A stretch of DNA of 6,334 bases from Rhodospirillaceae bacterium (GTDB lineage Bacteria > Pseudomonadota > Alphaproteobacteria > UBA828): the NCBI GenBank assembly GCA_028819955.1, contig JAPPKP010000347.1, positions 1 to 6,334 on the forward strand, read 5' to 3'. This document shows positions 6,022-6,334 of the stretch, piece by piece (the stretch's first letter is position 1; every line of letters starts with the position of its first letter). A program made the position numbers and the translations under genes. The notes beneath the pieces were generated by a model. That model ran no database searches, had not been told where the DNA came from, and saw only the letters and a list, made by a program, of their open reading frames with translations.

Positions 6022-6334
6022 ATGGCGTGGGACTACATCATCGTTGGCGCGGGCTCGGCCGGGTGCGTGCTGGCGCATCGGCTCTCGGCCAAGCCGGGGA
6101 ACAAGGTCCTGCTGCTGGAAGGCGGCGGCAACGATACCTCGCCCCTCGTTCGGATTCCCGCCGGCGAGATCAAGGCCATCCTCAACCCCCGCTTCAACTG
6201 GATGTACATGAGCGAGCCCGACCCCTCGCTCAACGGGCGCGACGCCATGTGGCCGGGCGGCAAGGTGCTCGGCGGGTCGAGCTCCATCAACGGCATGATC
6301 TACCTGCGCGGCCAGCACGAGGACTACGACGACT
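6022..6334 (+). CDS. GMC-family FAD oxidoreductase, choline dehydrogenase-like, N-terminal part
   Basis: The frame starts at ATG 6022, preceded by AGGGGAGAG (6009-6017) with GGAG spaced 6 bases from the ATG, and stays open to the window end, giving 104 residues of a family usually 530-560 long. The N-terminus has the FAD dinucleotide-binding motif GAGSAG at 9-14 and the ribose-binding Glu33 at the end of the second strand (VLLLEGG). The GMC signature GGKVLGGSSSINGMIYLRG covers residues 79-97. GMC enzymes oxidise alcohols to aldehydes; choline dehydrogenase BetA is the closest familiar type, but many relatives act on other alcohols and the substrate-binding half is outside the window. It lies on the same strand as the hydrolase/dehydrogenase operon, separated from it by the minus-strand DUF4258/HTH cassette. 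A very weak promoter-like TTGCCC/GACACT pair (5961-5989) is all that was seen upstream. Confidence 0.9.
   Translation, partial: MAWDYIIVGAGSAGCVLAHRLSAKPGNKVLLLEGGGNDTSPLVRIPAGEIKAILNPRFNWMYMSEPDPSLNGRDAMWPGGKVLGGSSSINGMIYLRGQHEDYDD

Overview
The window comes from a GC-rich bacterial chromosome. Codon use with a strong third-position G/C bias and the gene families present suggest an alphaproteobacterium (for example a Rhodospirillales- or Hyphomicrobiales-like lineage). That placement is inference; nothing here identifies the species.

Layout. Positions 1-1719 hold two minus-strand membrane transporter genes: a two-domain ChrA-type (CHR family) transporter, and downstream of it the N-terminal third of an MFS transporter that leaves the window at position 1. 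Their reading frames overlap by 17 bases. A 137-base divergent gap (1720-1856) separates them from a plus-strand pair. This pair is an isochorismatase-fold cysteine hydrolase (1857-2528) joined by a TAATG stop/start overlap to an 815-residue FAD oxidoreductase-GcvT fusion of the dimethylglycine/sarcosine dehydrogenase family (2528-4975). A hairpin sits at the end of that operon. Next comes a minus-strand two-gene module (5016-5836): a DUF4258 protein followed by a helix-turn-helix protein, which looks like a toxin-antitoxin cassette. In front of the DUF4258 gene a TTGACA -35 box and a perfect 9+9 inverted repeat over the -10 region form an apparent self-regulated promoter. The window ends inside a GMC-family FAD oxidoreductase resembling choline dehydrogenase (6022 onward, plus strand).

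How the genes may work together. The hydrolase-dehydrogenase pair suggests catabolism of an N-methylated compound. The hydrolase could release an N-methyl amine or amino acid (as N-carbamoylsarcosine amidase releases sarcosine), and the fusion enzyme could oxidise the N-methyl group and pass the one-carbon unit to tetrahydrofolate. The GMC enzyme could act on a related alcohol such as choline, but its full sequence and neighbours are not visible. The DUF4258/HTH cassette is visibly lower in GC than the dehydrogenase gene and opposes both flanking metabolic genes, so it may be a later insertion. The tight HTH-cassette promoter, the coupled hydrolase/GcvT pair and the cassette's position between metabolic genes are the points most worth following up. 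No RNA genes, CRISPR arrays, insertion sequences or origins were seen.
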